From Plectrocnemia conspersa (lineage: Eukaryota > Arthropoda > Insecta > Trichoptera > Polycentropodidae), in the NCBI GenBank assembly GCA_009617715.1, contig VTFK01000506.1, positions 124,001-188,000 of the forward strand: a DNA stretch of 64,000 nucleotides, in the 5' to 3' direction. Shown here piece by piece: positions 23,500 through 35,529 of this stretch (its first letter is position 1; every line of letters begins with the position of its first letter). The notes below the pieces were generated by a model. It saw only the letters and a program-made list of their open reading frames with translations. It was not told the origin of the DNA and ran no database searches. A program made the position numbers and the translations under genes.

Positions 23500-23760
23500 T
23501 TCAGCCCTCACTAGAAAAATAATTTAAGGATAAAACCGGGGAATAATTAATTACGTGATCGGAGGTTCAAGGAGCCCGCCTTGGTAAGATCACGGGTCGG
23601 TTAGTAATAGTTGACCCAAGTTAAAAAGGGGAGAAAAATAAGAGCCGGGATGATGGACTTTCGGAAGATAATTAACGAGGTCGCGAGAACGATACTGTGG
23701 CGTTCGTTTTAAAAAGAGAGACAAGAAATTAAATTAAACCAAGGCGCTTGGTTTCCAGAG
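23500..23760. other. GC-richer island sharing a 20-mer with 20392
   Basis: The complex 260-bp block starts with the 20-mer at 23514..23533, identical to 20392..20411. It also has a short hairpin, AAACCAAG-gcg-CTTGGTTT, at about 23738. No splice-supported frame. Possible regulatory DNA. Confidence 0.3.
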
Positions 23761-24600
23761 AAAGATTATAATGAATGTGGACTTTGGAAAATATCAGTTG
23801 TTTATTTTTAATTAATTGAAAGCAAAATTTGTATACATTAGTATATTACTATTTTCTAAAAAATCAATTTAAATTATGATTGCAAAGGTGTATATGTTAT
23901 AATACTATAGATGTATATTGTAAGAAATAAGGTCGTGCATATTGACACATATTGATTGTGAGCTGCAATAATAGTTTATAATTAATAAAATAGCTTTTTT
24001 TCAGTCTGCTGTTTCATTACTTGCTTAGTAGTTGTTGACAATACAAAATAGTTTTAATAAGCGTTTTTTGTTTGTTTTTTTGAGATAACAGAAAACTAAA
24101 TAATATCGAAAAAGAATATAAAAAAATATTCTTAAGATTCGTCAAACGCATTGAGATTTAATAACATAATTAAATAAAGTAGTGTTTTAAAATTATTATA
24201 AAATAATCTTAAATATACATATATATTGTATATACTTAGATTATTAAAAAAAATTGCACGTGTTTTACATTTAACAAACTTTGCGCTGCCTTTGATATGA
24301 AACTAACAAACTGTACTAATCCGATTAAGTCTACTTTTTAGCTCAAGTAATTAGAGAACTGCAATATATAATTAACTTTTTATTTAATAGAAAATGCTAA
24401 TTTAACGAATAAACATCGCAATTTAGTGATTTAATTTTTCTTATCAGTTAAATTAGATTTTAAAGTAAAATAATTAGGGTGTAAAAAATTTTTTCATAAA
24501 TTGAGTTTTATAAAAAATATATAATGAAATCTATCAGCTGTTAAAAACATTAAATAGGAGCATATATTTCGATATGTGTTTTCTCTCCAACTTCGTTCAA
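23761..24600. other. AT-rich stretch, no feature seen
   Basis: Low complexity only. Confidence 0.5.
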
Positions 24601-24604
24601 TGTA

Positions 24605-24720
24605 TACATAACAGCGTAGTAACACTGTAGTCCGTAAGGTCTAGGCTGGCAAACCAGAGGCCAAAGGTTCGAGTAACGCCAGAATACTTGACTTATCATC
24701 GAAAAAAGATGATCTGAGGT
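24605..24720 (+). repeat. Possible tRNA-derived SINE head
   Basis: AGCGTAGTAAC at 24613 resembles a polymerase III A box and GGTTCGAGT at 24666..24674 matches the B box core. They are 53 bp apart, slightly long but possible for a tRNA with an extra arm. Between them is CTGG-caaa-CCAG, like a degraded anticodon stem. No tail repeat or target duplication was identified. A full tRNA fold cannot be made, so a decayed SINE or tRNA pseudogene is more likely than a functional tRNA. Confidence 0.35.
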
Positions 24721-26449
24721 ACAAAAAATATGATTTTTTTATATCATATCAATGTGAAAAATATAAGAAGGAAGATGTCTTGATTGCGAAACATTACACG
24801 CTTATAAACAGGGATGACAGTTGGTGATGTGCTTCGTGCAGCACAGGACCGAAGATTATTTGAGAAAATAATAAAGATGACCGTCTATATTGAAAAATCA
24901 AGAGCAAATGTGCAACAAATAAATTCTAAAATTAAATACTTAAAAAAAAATCTTTAAATAAATACTGTTAATTTCTCGCAAATATAATAACTGAGTAATG
25001 CCATTGAACCAAGTATTTTTATAGAAAGTCTATATTGTGAACCTTTATTAAGGTTTTTCCGGTAATTTTCTTTTCTGCCGCATTCATATAAATACATTAT
25101 GTGATTATTTTATTGGAAAGGAATAAATATATTATTAGGCCACGTATTATCGACAATACTTGTCAACAGTGGAACTGTTTATGTAACTAAATTACCGATA
25201 AATAATATTTCTATTGCTTAATATAAATAGGTACAAAGTAATATAAATCTATGATTCTTATCATAACATATTACATATTATAAATTTAACTTTAATTTAA
25301 ATAACTATACTAAGTTTTATTTAACAAGTGTTAAATAAAAGATTGCTATGAAATTAATTGCTTTTATGTCCTACAATTTTTTATATTTTTTCTGGCTAAT
25401 CATCTAAAGAAGCACTATTAGAATCTAATTACTTTTATTTATATCAGTCATGTGAAATTTTGTAATTCATGGTCATAAAATCTCGTATTGCGTTTTTAGA
25501 ATATCTGTTCCAATTCGTCCTGGGATCTGTTCCAATTCCTGGGTATTTTCGATTTTAATCCATAAATTAAATTTAAAATATTTTTCTGTTAATCCCCGAT
25601 TAAAATATAATTGACAAAATCATGAATTTACTTTTACCATTTTACTAAAGACTACCGACATTTACTAAATTACCGACAGATAATATTTATTTTGAACTTC
25701 AACAACGTCATTTAAAGGTTTTCGTACAAAATATTATTCATAATATAATAAATATAATGTTAAACTTCAAAATGAATATGAACAGATATGACGAGGTAAA
25801 TCTGTACTAACTGTGTGAGTCAATCAGACATAATGCATACCTAGAAGCAGGGCTTTTTTATTACGCAACGCGATGGAACGGCGTTCCGGCACCTTTTTTA
25901 CGGTATTTTTAATGTTCAAAAGCAATATTACAACTTACAGTGAGTAAATAAAGCAATTCTAAACCGAACTTTGACCAAAAGGAGAGCGCAAAAAACAATT
26001 ATACCTTCTCAGAAATAAAAATCCATGTCAAAAGCAATAAAATCGTGCCGTCGCCGTCGCAGTAGGAACGCTCGTTACCGAGCATATATTTATTCTTAGT
26101 AAATAATCTTTATTTAATTTAAAAATAATCGTAAAAAACTGTTACAAAAAAGTCATTTTTCATTTTTTTTAAATTACTGAAAAACCAGTTATTCGGTTTC
26201 GATTTTAACCTGTTTGGAATCCCTAGTTCGTGGGGCACAAAGTTGTTGTATTTTTCTAATTTTACAAGCTGTTTTAAGTAGTTCAAAACTGTTCAATTAG
26301 TTATGCTGTTGTTAATGTGCTAAATAAATTTTGAACAGTGTAACTAAAAATAATTTGAAAAGCACTTTTAGAAGGCCAACAAAGAGTGTGCAGTTAACGA
26401 TTTACATTAAAAAAAATATATAAAGCAATTTCAGAATCATAATTTTAAA
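24721..26449. other. AT-rich; small duplication at 25503 and a hAT-like end at 25848
   Basis: The block atctgttccaattc..cctggg is duplicated head to tail at 25503..25524 and 25525..25543. At 25848, CAGGGCTTTTTTATTACGC, followed by a GGAACGGCGTTCC palindrome, looks like a hAT terminus, but no right end was found. Nothing else. Confidence 0.35.
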
Positions 26450-26960
26450 TTAACCCTTTTATTAGTTATTCGCGGCGTCGCTCGGCCGAGAGACGACTTT
26501 GTAAACACCGTGTATAATTTTTGTTAATTAGAAAATAAATGGCTTTCTGGGGTTGCGAGACAAAAGTTTGTTCGTCGTCTCCGTTGTATATACATCGATA
26601 AATGCGATATTAAAAACCCTTTAAACAAAACACATAATTTACGCCAATCTGCTTCATAATTATGCCTTGGTTAAACTTTTTAACGAAATTTAAGTAATCT
26701 TAATTTTATTTTTAATTATTAAATCTTTAAATGTTTTGAAGCGCGCGCATAATGAAGGCATGTTTATGGGCGCTTTGTTTTGGCGTTAATATTCTCTGGA
26801 CGTTAAAAAATAATCTATTTTTTTCCACTATATTGTTATTTTGTTTTCCTTAATTTTTATAATGAATTTGGCGAAACGGACAAAGCATCCCGAGAGGCGA
26901 ATTAGGCAATTATAACGAGAAAAATGGCAAAGAACGAAAAATTCTGCTCGCTAGAATTTT
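26450..26960. other. GC-richer islands beginning at a TTAACCC terminus
   Basis: TTAACCCTTTT at 26450 starts a block with a GC-rich core (ttcgcggcgtcgctcggccgag). A second complex block spans 26740..26960. No exon supported. The first part may be a TTAA-element end, the second possible regulatory DNA. Confidence 0.25.
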
Positions 26961-27219
26961 TTTACTTTTACATTATGATTTTATCTTTTTGTTGCAAAAT
27001 ATATACATTAATATAATATAAGTAACAGTAAAGTTATTTTATGTGAATTAAAGACTCAATCAATTCAAGAGCACAATTTGGAAATTATAGTTACCTATTC
27101 ATACAAGACACATTCGTATGCCATTTCAGTATTATTTCCGTACATGTTTTACGAAATATCCTCAATAAAGAAATAATTTTCAAGCACGTTGCGCTTGAAT
27201 AATTTTATTTAAAAAAAAT

Positions 27220-27510
27220 AGTACTACGTATGCTAAAAACGTTTGAGTGTATTTCCAGCATATTTTTCCGGAGTTTACCGGTCCATGCGCGCGGTTTTTG
27301 GATCCTTTGTGGTGCATTGAACCGTTTGTATTATCGCTCAACCAAAACATCCATTCCATATGCCAGCCAGAACAAACACTGTCCTTTCAGCAGGAATCTT
27401 TTCAAAAGCGACACAAATGCATCGTTTTTTCCCATTAGGATAACGACAATAGAAAATTCTGGCAATGTCCAAATGAGGTCTGGGGATTTCTTTACATTTG
27501 TTATGCTATT
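27220..27510. other. GC-richer island with a 96-codon chance frame
   Basis: The plus-strand frames at 27230..27520 and 27247..27438 overlap in different registers. Neither has a start or splice context I trust. The block is compositionally distinct from the AT-rich sequence after it. Possible regulatory DNA. Confidence 0.25.
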
Positions 27511-27520
27511 ACTAGATTAG

Positions 27521-28659
27521 TAAGTATTATATTATATAAGAGCTTTTCAAATATGAACAAGTAAAAATAAAATCTATAAAACAAAATAATAATAGGCAAA
27601 AATACATACACTGTAAAATATATCAAAAAAATACGTCTATATACTTTTTAAGTATTCATAAATAGCATATAACGTATAATTTTTTGATAATATAAATCTT
27701 ATATTTTTTTGGATTTTACATTTTTTATTGTTATTTTTTTATAGAGCAAATATTGCTTATTATTTTGCGATACAATAACAGATAATTTTAAAATAAATCT
27801 GTTTTTAACCGTCAGACGCGTTTTGGCAGTTGCTACATGAATATGACACATCTGGACTCAACATTTCAATATTTAAATTGGGCTTCAAAGTTTACGATGG
27901 TAGAATATTTATCAAGTGAACAATTTGTACAAAATTGCATGTTAAATTAATATTTTAAAAAAGGCAACTACATCTATTAAAAACATATGTGAAGTTTTAG
28001 GTGATTTGTTATATATTCGTAAATGTCAAAGATAGTTAAAAATAAATCGAATAGGAAATTACAATATTCAAAAATAGTACTAGATGTGAAAGATAAATAA
28101 AAATAGATGATGGTGTCTAACTGCAGAAACGAAAACAAATCCTATTGAAACTATCCATTAAATGACTGAGAAGCTAAATCAGTCCGATTCAACAGTATAT
28201 TAAAAAAAAATTTGGAAGTTTACATGAAGAAGTAAAATAATAAATTATTGTACATGTCAATAAAAGTCATATAGTTTTCATGTCCCCTATAAATTAACTC
28301 TTAATAAAATCAAGGAACTGGTCTAAAAAATTTAATCTCATATATCTTATTCTTCAGATTTAACTTTTTCCGATTACTATTAATTTTGATTGATTTAACA
28401 CTTTTTGAACGGTAAAAAAATACAGACGATTTTAAAAGAACACTATTAGAAATTTTAAATACAAGTGACAAATATGTTATGCTAATAGAATTTAGAAAAT
28501 GTTATATCGCTAGAAGAAACTTATATTTTGAAGCAATAAAATAAAAATTAACGTTTATTTTTATTGTTCCATCAGTAAAATGACATTTATTTTCGGATTA
28601 CCTAATACAAAATTCAAAATAAATTTAAAAATACAAAAGAAACAAACCCTCTTGTATCC
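27521..28659. other. AT-rich stretch, no feature seen
   Basis: Nothing recognisable. Confidence 0.5.
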
Positions 28660-28664
28660 TTTGT

Positions 28665-29135
28665 AATTTTTTTGCAAAATAGCGACAAGTTTTAAAACTT
28701 AAACACTCGTAACTCAGTAGGTTTAAATTTTAACGAAAATATCGCAAAATATAAAACATTTAGAAGTCTAAACTTCATCTAAATAAAATATAAAAAAATA
28801 GTTTTTTGCTTCAAAACAAGCGATGTATCAGATCGATCGGACCCCCATACGAGCCATTTTGAGACTTGCAGAAGAGTTAACGCTCTTAATTGCTTCGTTT
28901 TTAAGCTTTAAAACTAAATTTTTGGTATCGTATAGAACTATCGAGCAACCCCTATATACTCTGTATGAAAAAATAATATAATTTTTTTACAAAATGGCGG
29001 ACATTTCAAAAATTAAAAGTATCATAACTTCGCGAAATCAAATCCTACTGAAAAATGTTGTATGCAAAAAGTGCTCAAGAGAAAATTAAGAAAATACAAA
29101 AAAATATTTTTTTCTTAAAAACAAGTTTTATGGTA
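28665..29135 (+). repeat. Two diverged copies of a roughly 160-bp unit, about 316 bp apart
   Basis: The first unit (28665..28830) starts tttttttgcaaaatagcgac and the second (28981..29130) starts ttttttacaaaatggcggac. Both continue through a ttaaaa..ta..cataact/tcgtaactc segment and end with a ttttt-ctt-aaaacaag block. Identity is modest. This could be a repetitive element with internal repeats. Its ends were not identified. Confidence 0.45.
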
Positions 29136-29939
29136 AATATGTAACATAAAATAATTTATATGTAACATAAAGTAATAAAGAAAAACAAAATTGACACTGT
29201 ATTTTAATGTTGTAGAAATGCATTGAGAAAATATATTTTTACTTCCTTGCTAAAATCTTAAATTGCTAAAAGTAAAATATAAAATACCGTAAAATATATG
29301 TAAATTGTCATAGTTATTGTCACAATTATCAATTTGCTTTAGAACCAATCTTTGAAGAATTCTCTATTAATCCATGCTTAGTGCTTTTTCTCAAGAATTT
29401 ATCGAGAAAAATTTCAAATCGAGAATTAAAATTTCTAGAAAAATTTTATAAAGCATTTTATATTATAAAAAAAATATTTGTACGAAAATTTTTAAAAGGT
29501 TTACAACCACTGTTATTTTTATTTGGCTGCATAAGTAAAGACAGGTTTGTGCCTAATATGCTTCTTACTTCTTAAAAGGTTATAATAGGGGTCAGGAAAT
29601 GACAAAAAAATTACAATTTTTTAACATTCGAACTCGCCTTATTTTTACTTAAGTAATAAAATAACACACTAAAATAAAAATCAGCTTCGAATGTGTTCAT
29701 GACAGATGTTTAAAAATATGGATACTTTATCGTAAGATTGAAAGTATTTGAAATACCAACATTTTTTGCGATTGCTTATCACTCAAACCGGCCGGCGGTT
29801 TTATGTTTGCTTTGGTGATCTAAAAACCCGCTCCGATTAGAATAAATTACACAGAATGCAAATTGAGTTAGGGTTATTTTCATATTGTTTTTGTATAGTA
29901 TCAACAGCTGTAATTGACAGCCGAAGGGGCCTTAAATTG
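29136..29939. other. AT-rich, then a small GC-richer island (29780-29930)
   Basis: The island contains accggccggcggt. No coding support. The remainder is AT-rich. Confidence 0.35.
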
Positions 29940-30335
29940 TTTGTTAAAACAATTATAAGATATTAATTCTGAGCTAAGCTCGAAATTTCAACGAGCAATT
30001 AAAAAGAAATTATATAATCAAATAAACCGGACACTTACGTCATTAATTAATTATTTGCAAAATCCAGAATCTTTCACCAATAAAAAAATAATGTCTTCTT
30101 GAGTTATTTCTTAAAAGCAGATATTTGTAAAATAGAGAAAAAAATATTCGCAGAATATTTAATGGCTCGACAAATTTTAAGGAACCTTGCGACTCCATTA
30201 AAATCATAAGAATTCACTGAAGAAATTGAAAATTATTAACAATTAGTGAAAGAAATCCCTTTCAGCTTTATAGAGTAGTATAAGAAAACCAACATATTAC
30301 GGATTAATGGAGAAAGAATGTGTAAAGTATTTGAA
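29940..30335 (+). mobile_element. TIR transposon copy 3, decayed internal fragment
   Basis: This aligns collinearly with 48255..48610 of copy 2: ctgagctaag, aaatttcaacg, cattaattaa, atttgcaaaat, aatctttcac, attcgcagaatatttaatggctcgac, and finally aaaaccaac..ttacggattaatgg. The frame that is open in copies 1 and 2 has several stops and frameshifts here. No terminal repeats remain. It is clearly older than the other two copies. Confidence 0.8.
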
Positions 30336-31069
30336 GTATATGCAATACTTCACTGCATTACATACATTTTTTCATTCATAAAAAATACTCAAGAAATGAA
30401 TATCATTAAGAAATAGGTATGTTTAGTAATTATAATCAAAGAGAAGATTTTTTACTTCAGTCCCTTTAATTGATCAAGGTTTTTTGATTTTACAAATACG
30501 TTGAGTTACATATTATGAGTTCCAAAAGCTTTTCTGCAACACGTCACTATAAAACGCTCATTAAATAATTTAGTAATGGGAAACTAATAAAAATATATAA
30601 TATAAAAAGATAATCGGCACCTATATAATTATCAGTACACTGTATGTATTATTATTTTACGGTCAACAAAACTACAATAATTGAGGTTAAAATTGAAAAT
30701 GCATGATTTACAAAGAAAAATAGTCTGATCAACTGCCGTGCTACAAAAAAAAAAAACGTTAAATTATCAATAATATAGTACCAGTATTTATATTGTAATA
30801 TTAACCTTAAATATTGCTATTTAAATTCCTTGATAGTTTGTATTGAAATTAGTGTTTTTAATTTTATTATTTCATTCAACACTTGACTTGTCACTTTTCA
30901 CCCAATCCATTACAGCTAAAATATTAATAATTTTGTCAAAAGTTTAAAGAGACATATCCTTGTAAATTTAAACCGTAACTTTCAGTAATTAAGGTGAAAT
31001 TAAAGTAAACACAAATTTATCTAACACCGTTGTTTATATTATATAATACAAAACAGTTTAATTTCTCGT
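30336..31069. other. AT-rich stretch, no feature seen
   Basis: Nothing recognisable. Confidence 0.5.
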
Positions 31070-31400
31070 TAATTTAGACGACGGAGCATGCGAAACTTTT
31101 CACCAACAAATCGCGTTTAAATCGCTCGACCCGGAACAAAAGTTTTATATAAAGTTTGTGATGGTCGCAGGTCATTAACTTTGCAACTTTTTTACTTTTT
31201 CGGTTCCGTGCTCAATGAAAAGTTTACGACACTGCGAAACGCTTTGTGAAACCTTGAAGCGCACACACAAAATAAACTTGTTTATTATAATACACGGTTC
31301 GTTCATTACACGATGTTAAAATTTAATTAAACCATCCTATGCGTCGGTTCAACTTTTGTCACGCAGACGATAGTTAAGGTTGACCCTTATTTAATATAAT
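31070..31400. other. GC-richer island, possible regulatory DNA
   Basis: Complex sequence from about 31080 to 31390 with no supported exon. Function is not known. Confidence 0.25.
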
Positions 31401-31604
31401 ATAAAATAAATTAATATAAATACACACAAGCGTACCTTAATACTTTAGTATGCATTGTTTTAGTATAAAGGAATATTCATCAAGAAAATTTAAAGGATTT
31501 ATATTTAAATATATATACATACATATATCAATTATTATCTCATTGGGAGAAGATTATACTTTGTGCAATAAAATTGTTATTTTATATAATACTCAATTTT
31601 TTAG

Positions 31605-31691
31605 AGCTTATCAACTAATTACTATTCGGACGCTCACTTTGGAATTAAATGTCTCAGCTTCAAAGGTTTTATTTTATCTAGATGCATTCGG
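31605..31691 (+). CDS. Weak candidate exon, plus strand
   Basis: The acceptor tactcaattttttag ends at 31604 and the donor gtaagt starts at 31692, both good matches. The 87 bp between are open in two frames, one reading YYSDAHFGIKCLSFKG and the other YQLITIRTLTLELNV. Because two frames are open and the sequence is AT-rich, coding is uncertain. It could be an untranslated exon or chance. Confidence 0.22.
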
Positions 31692-31699
31692 GTAAGTGG

Positions 31700-32260
31700 T
31701 AAAAAACGTACAAAAGAACACGGTACTAACTTACTCAGGCAAAAAATGTCTGGAGATCTAAGTTTACTATTTACCATTGCAAAATTAGAAAGCTTACTTT
31801 ATTCCCTACATGTATATGATCATTTTTTTGGCAGATTATCACTATTAACAATTTTAAACGCTAGCAAATCATTGAGTGCGACTTTTATTGATGTTTTTTT
31901 TAATATTTACAAATCATATTTTTTTATTATTAAAGATTATTATACTAGCTTTATTTATCAGTAAACCAAGTATTTTATATTTATTTTTAGAAATCAAAAT
32001 AAAAATAGTAAAAAGACATTTAACGACCTAAAAAAATGCCTCTACAAAAAAGTATGATTTTTATAACAAATGACATATTATTTATTTTGTTGACTTGCTT
32101 TAATTATATGTAACATAATAAATCAAACAAAGCTAACTAACTTAAGAACAATGCATTTTGAATAACGTACATAAGTCACAATGATTTATCAAAATTAAAA
32201 TTTAATATAAGCTAATAATAAGAATATTTATATATAGTAATAACAGGTGATATTCCGGTC
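31700..32260. other. AT-rich stretch, no feature seen
   Basis: The frame at 31746..31964 is hydrophobic by composition. Nothing else. Confidence 0.45.
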
Positions 32261-32279
32261 TTTATTTTTTTTATACACG

Positions 32280-32430
32280 TAATGGGTCATTCATGTTTTA
32301 GTTTAGCATCGTAAAATCTCCAAGCCGTCTATGAGATAAGAAGTTCGAGTCAACTCGTGGCGACTTAAAATTGAGCTAAGCTGAGCTGGACCAAATCTGA
32401 CCATTGAAATGAACGGGTGCTCTCTGCTTT
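32280..32430 (+). repeat. Weak tRNA-like / SINE-like segment
   Basis: A B-box-like AGTTCGAGTC at 32342 follows a possible A-box-like ttagcatcgta at 32302. Next comes a gagctaagctgagctgg stutter. It is too degenerate to fold. Listed because a similar box pair occurs at 24613. Confidence 0.2.
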
Positions 32431-32779
32431 TCTACAGACTACGATAGTATTAGTTAAAATTAGAGGAAATTACAATTCTTTTGTGTGGCATATTTTGGAC
32501 ATAAATTAGAAACAATGTTAAGAATGTTCCTGGCAGTGAAAAATTTTCGTTCAAAAGATTTTTTCATTTGTTTATGTTCATTCAAACATTACGCGTTTTT
32601 TCAGTATTTTTATTTGAATTTTCCACGTTATTTGCGCCAAAAATATTTTTTTGCGTCATACCGCTAATTTAATTTTTTTACAATTATTTAATTGTAAGAT
32701 TTTATACTATGTATGGATGTGTCTATTATATAATTATATATTGTAAGCTTTACCATACCTTAATATTGTTCGATACATT

Positions 32780-33190
32780 TCGCATTGTTTAAAGTGAGGG
32801 ACCCTCAGCCCCCGGCGGGTAGCCTCCGCCCCACCGAAAGCATAGCCCCCTCGGCATTCTCTCGTTGATTTCTATAATCAATCACGTTGAAGTGTTTATT
32901 TCCGCCCGAATGAAATTTAATAAGTAACTCTCCGTGCAATTCGAAGTCTTCTCGCGTTAATGTCCCGGTGCCGGTTCGGCGACTTAATTAAAATACACGG
33001 CCTCTGCTTTTGAGACCTCAATTTTGAAATATTACACTTGGCCTCTCGCCTTTGAACAGGCACGTCAATACCCCAAAATTAATCCCGCAAGCGAACGTGT
33101 GCGAATTGTGTGTTAAGAAATAATTCATAATTGATTGGCGGCCAACGAGAAATTACGGTTTTGTGCCGCGATAATAATTATGTTTGTTTC
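32780..33190. other. Largest GC-rich island of the left half
   Basis: About 400 bp with GC-rich runs (ccctcagcccccggcgggtagcc) and homeodomain-style AT cores embedded in complex sequence (cttaattaaaat, attgattggcggccaacg). No frame on either strand is bounded by credible splice sites. This composition in a gene-poor, AT-rich setting is typical of conserved enhancers. That remains inference. Confidence 0.35.
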
Positions 33191-34040
33191 AAAGAGTTTC
33201 TGTTGTAAAGATCATGATTTGCAATTTTACAATATAATGCAAACTAAAAGAGAGAATTTTAATTAAAGTAACGTCTACAATAATGGCAAGTTATATTAAC
33301 CTACTATTGAGTGAAATATAATATAAATAAAATCTGCAAATTGATTGTTAATATTTATTACTTAGATGTTTCTATCGATATTAAATTAAGTAGTAATACA
33401 TTAAATTTTAATATTGATAATTTAACAAAATGTGTCTGAAAGACCAAGGTTAATGTTTATAATTTATTATAATTATGATCATTCACTTTCGATTAGGGCT
33501 TCCTAAACTTTCTAATCTTATTGATTAATTAAATATTGCTAGGTCTTAACATAATATAAAGTAATCTTTCACGAGCTATAACTGCTCATACTATTAAATA
33601 AATATTTAATAACAATACCATATGTATTTAGAATCACAAGGGTGTCCTTTTAATTTAGTAATAGATTTTTAACAAGTGCATATTTTTTTGGTTAAACACA
33701 AGAATAATTTGAAGGCACATTTTACAAAAATTGTGGTTCTAATGCATCGTGTGTTACTAAACACCCTTCGTCACTGCGGATTTAAGACTGCTAAAAAGAT
33801 ATATTTTGATTGAGACGTTAGTATTCTCAAGCTTTGATTAAGTACTAAAAAACTGGTTTGTACCATACAAAACAGAATGCAAAAAACAACTGTAAAAAAT
33901 GTTTTATTTATAAATCAAGAGTATGCTATTTAGCGAAACACAATAGCTTTAACCTTTCTGAGATGAGCATATTATATGTGTGGAATAATTATGAGCTTTA
34001 AATTTAGATAATTTCACACCGTATAGAATGCTAACATTAA
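33191..34040. other. AT-rich stretch, no feature seen
   Basis: Nothing recognisable. Confidence 0.5.
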
Positions 34041-34048
34041 CATTTTCC

Positions 34049-34118
34049 GCTCGTAAGGTGCGTGAGACGCACCATCGCTTGGCTCTATATTACTCGTAGG
34101 GTGCGTCAGGCGCACCAT
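34049..34118. repeat. Two copies of a 26-bp motif, each a perfect 7-bp hairpin
   Basis: CTCGTA-GGTGCGT-CGCACCAT occurs at about 34050..34075 and 34093..34118, 43 bp apart. Each has GGTGCGT and ACGCACC/GCGCACC arms around three or so bases. Such paired hairpins are often subterminal parts of transposons. The element boundaries were not found. Confidence 0.5.
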
Positions 34119-35330
34119 TTCAATTAATAAAATATAACGTCGATTTTTGGGTATTTCCTGAGCATGATTTGAATGGCGTTTTTGCAGTGTTGTAGACAAG
34201 AGTTTCAAGAAGCATATCTTATCAAAAAAATATCATTTTTACTTGAATCAAGCCAGGGAGAGCTCATTTATCGCGACATGTCTGGGTTTTTTTGATGACT
34301 AAATTTAAATGCAGATGTGCCGTAGATTTCTCCGAAGGCAATGGTTGCCGATCGTCCTTCGGTAGACACGCGTCGGTGACTTTTTTATTGCCTATTCCTA
34401 TCCTATGTAGATAATAAATATAAATTACGACTTCAAAGAAACACAATCTCAAAAATATGTTTTGTAACAAGACCTCTATTGCTATTACCGTTTCAATTAC
34501 GGCACATAATAAACCCTTAAATACAACTTGTATTTAATTTGAGATGCAGTACATGCATTCCGTGAATTATATTCGCTAAGAGGCTCTCCACAATACTTTG
34601 CCGAGTAATTAAATTCTAAACGGTAGGTTTTAAAAATTGCGGTTAGCACGTAGCATTAGCTGAAAATGTCGGATATAGTATACGTGCATGTGCGGCGTTT
34701 GTGTGTATGTGTGTGTAATTTGAAGAGGGTGGAAAAATAAAGAAGGCGCACGTACACACAAAAGGAAACTTAACACCCACAGTGCAATAGTAAATCTCGA
34801 GCAAAGGCACCACGTCCATTACGGTTTCGACCCAAGTGCAGTATTTTTCTCGTGGCTTTACCGCAAACCGTACTACACTATACACTATTATGTACACCGG
34901 TACATGGTCAGCTTTTAAACATCCATAAAAAACCTACCTACAATTCACACATAAATACACACCACCAAAACCGCACAACACCTTCAGATGGGCGATGGTA
35001 CTGCTTGTGTTCAATTATTTTTTTATATTTTATTAGCAATGTGAATCGGTGTTATCAATCAATCATTGCTTATGTAACACTTTGAGATAAACGTCTGTCA
35101 TGTAACAAAAAAATATAGTTATAGGTGTCTGGATGAATCGTAGTAGGTCGTCTAGTGAATGATCTGAAGTGGCGAAGCCCTTGGGAAATTTAGTGTAAGA
35201 GATCACAGATGTGTCGTGACACCACTTGAAGTCTAGTAGAAAATAATGTACCGAAATATAATAATGGGACTTATTATCACAACGCTCGAGAAAGAAGTAA
35301 ATATAATATTACTGACGAGCATCATACATG
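34119..35330. other. AT-rich with a GC-richer island (about 34640-34990)
   Basis: The island contains a short (GT)n at about 34702 and chance frames on both strands. No splice-supported exon was found. Confidence 0.3.
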
Positions 35331-35338
35331 GCCATTAA

Positions 35339-35526
35339 GCCATTATGGCTGACCACCCCAAATTAAACCACGTATCAGTTAACTTATACAAACTAAACTA
35401 TAAGAGAATTCTGTCTCAATTTGTACCCACCCTATCTGCGTATACAAAAGTTTAAATATATTCTGTGTATGCAATTTTTTTACACTTAAAAAATGGTAAT
35501 CCCACGGTGTGATCAGCCATAATGGC
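35339..35526. mobile_element. Short MITE with about 17-bp inverted ends
   Basis: The left end is GCCATTATGGCTGACCA and the right end in reverse is GCCATTATGGCTGATCA, one mismatch. The total length is 188 bp. No clear target duplication is visible, so the superfamily is undetermined. The 62-codon minus frame at 35379 lies inside and is probably meaningless. Confidence 0.6.
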
Positions 35527-35529
35527 GCA

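Noticed and set aside
24605..24720. Functional tRNA gene
   Set aside because: A and B box-like motifs are present, but the arms do not pair and the spacing is long. A decayed SINE or pseudogene is likelier.
27230..27520. 96-codon plus frame
   Set aside because: Overlaps another long frame in a different register within an island and has no splice or start support.
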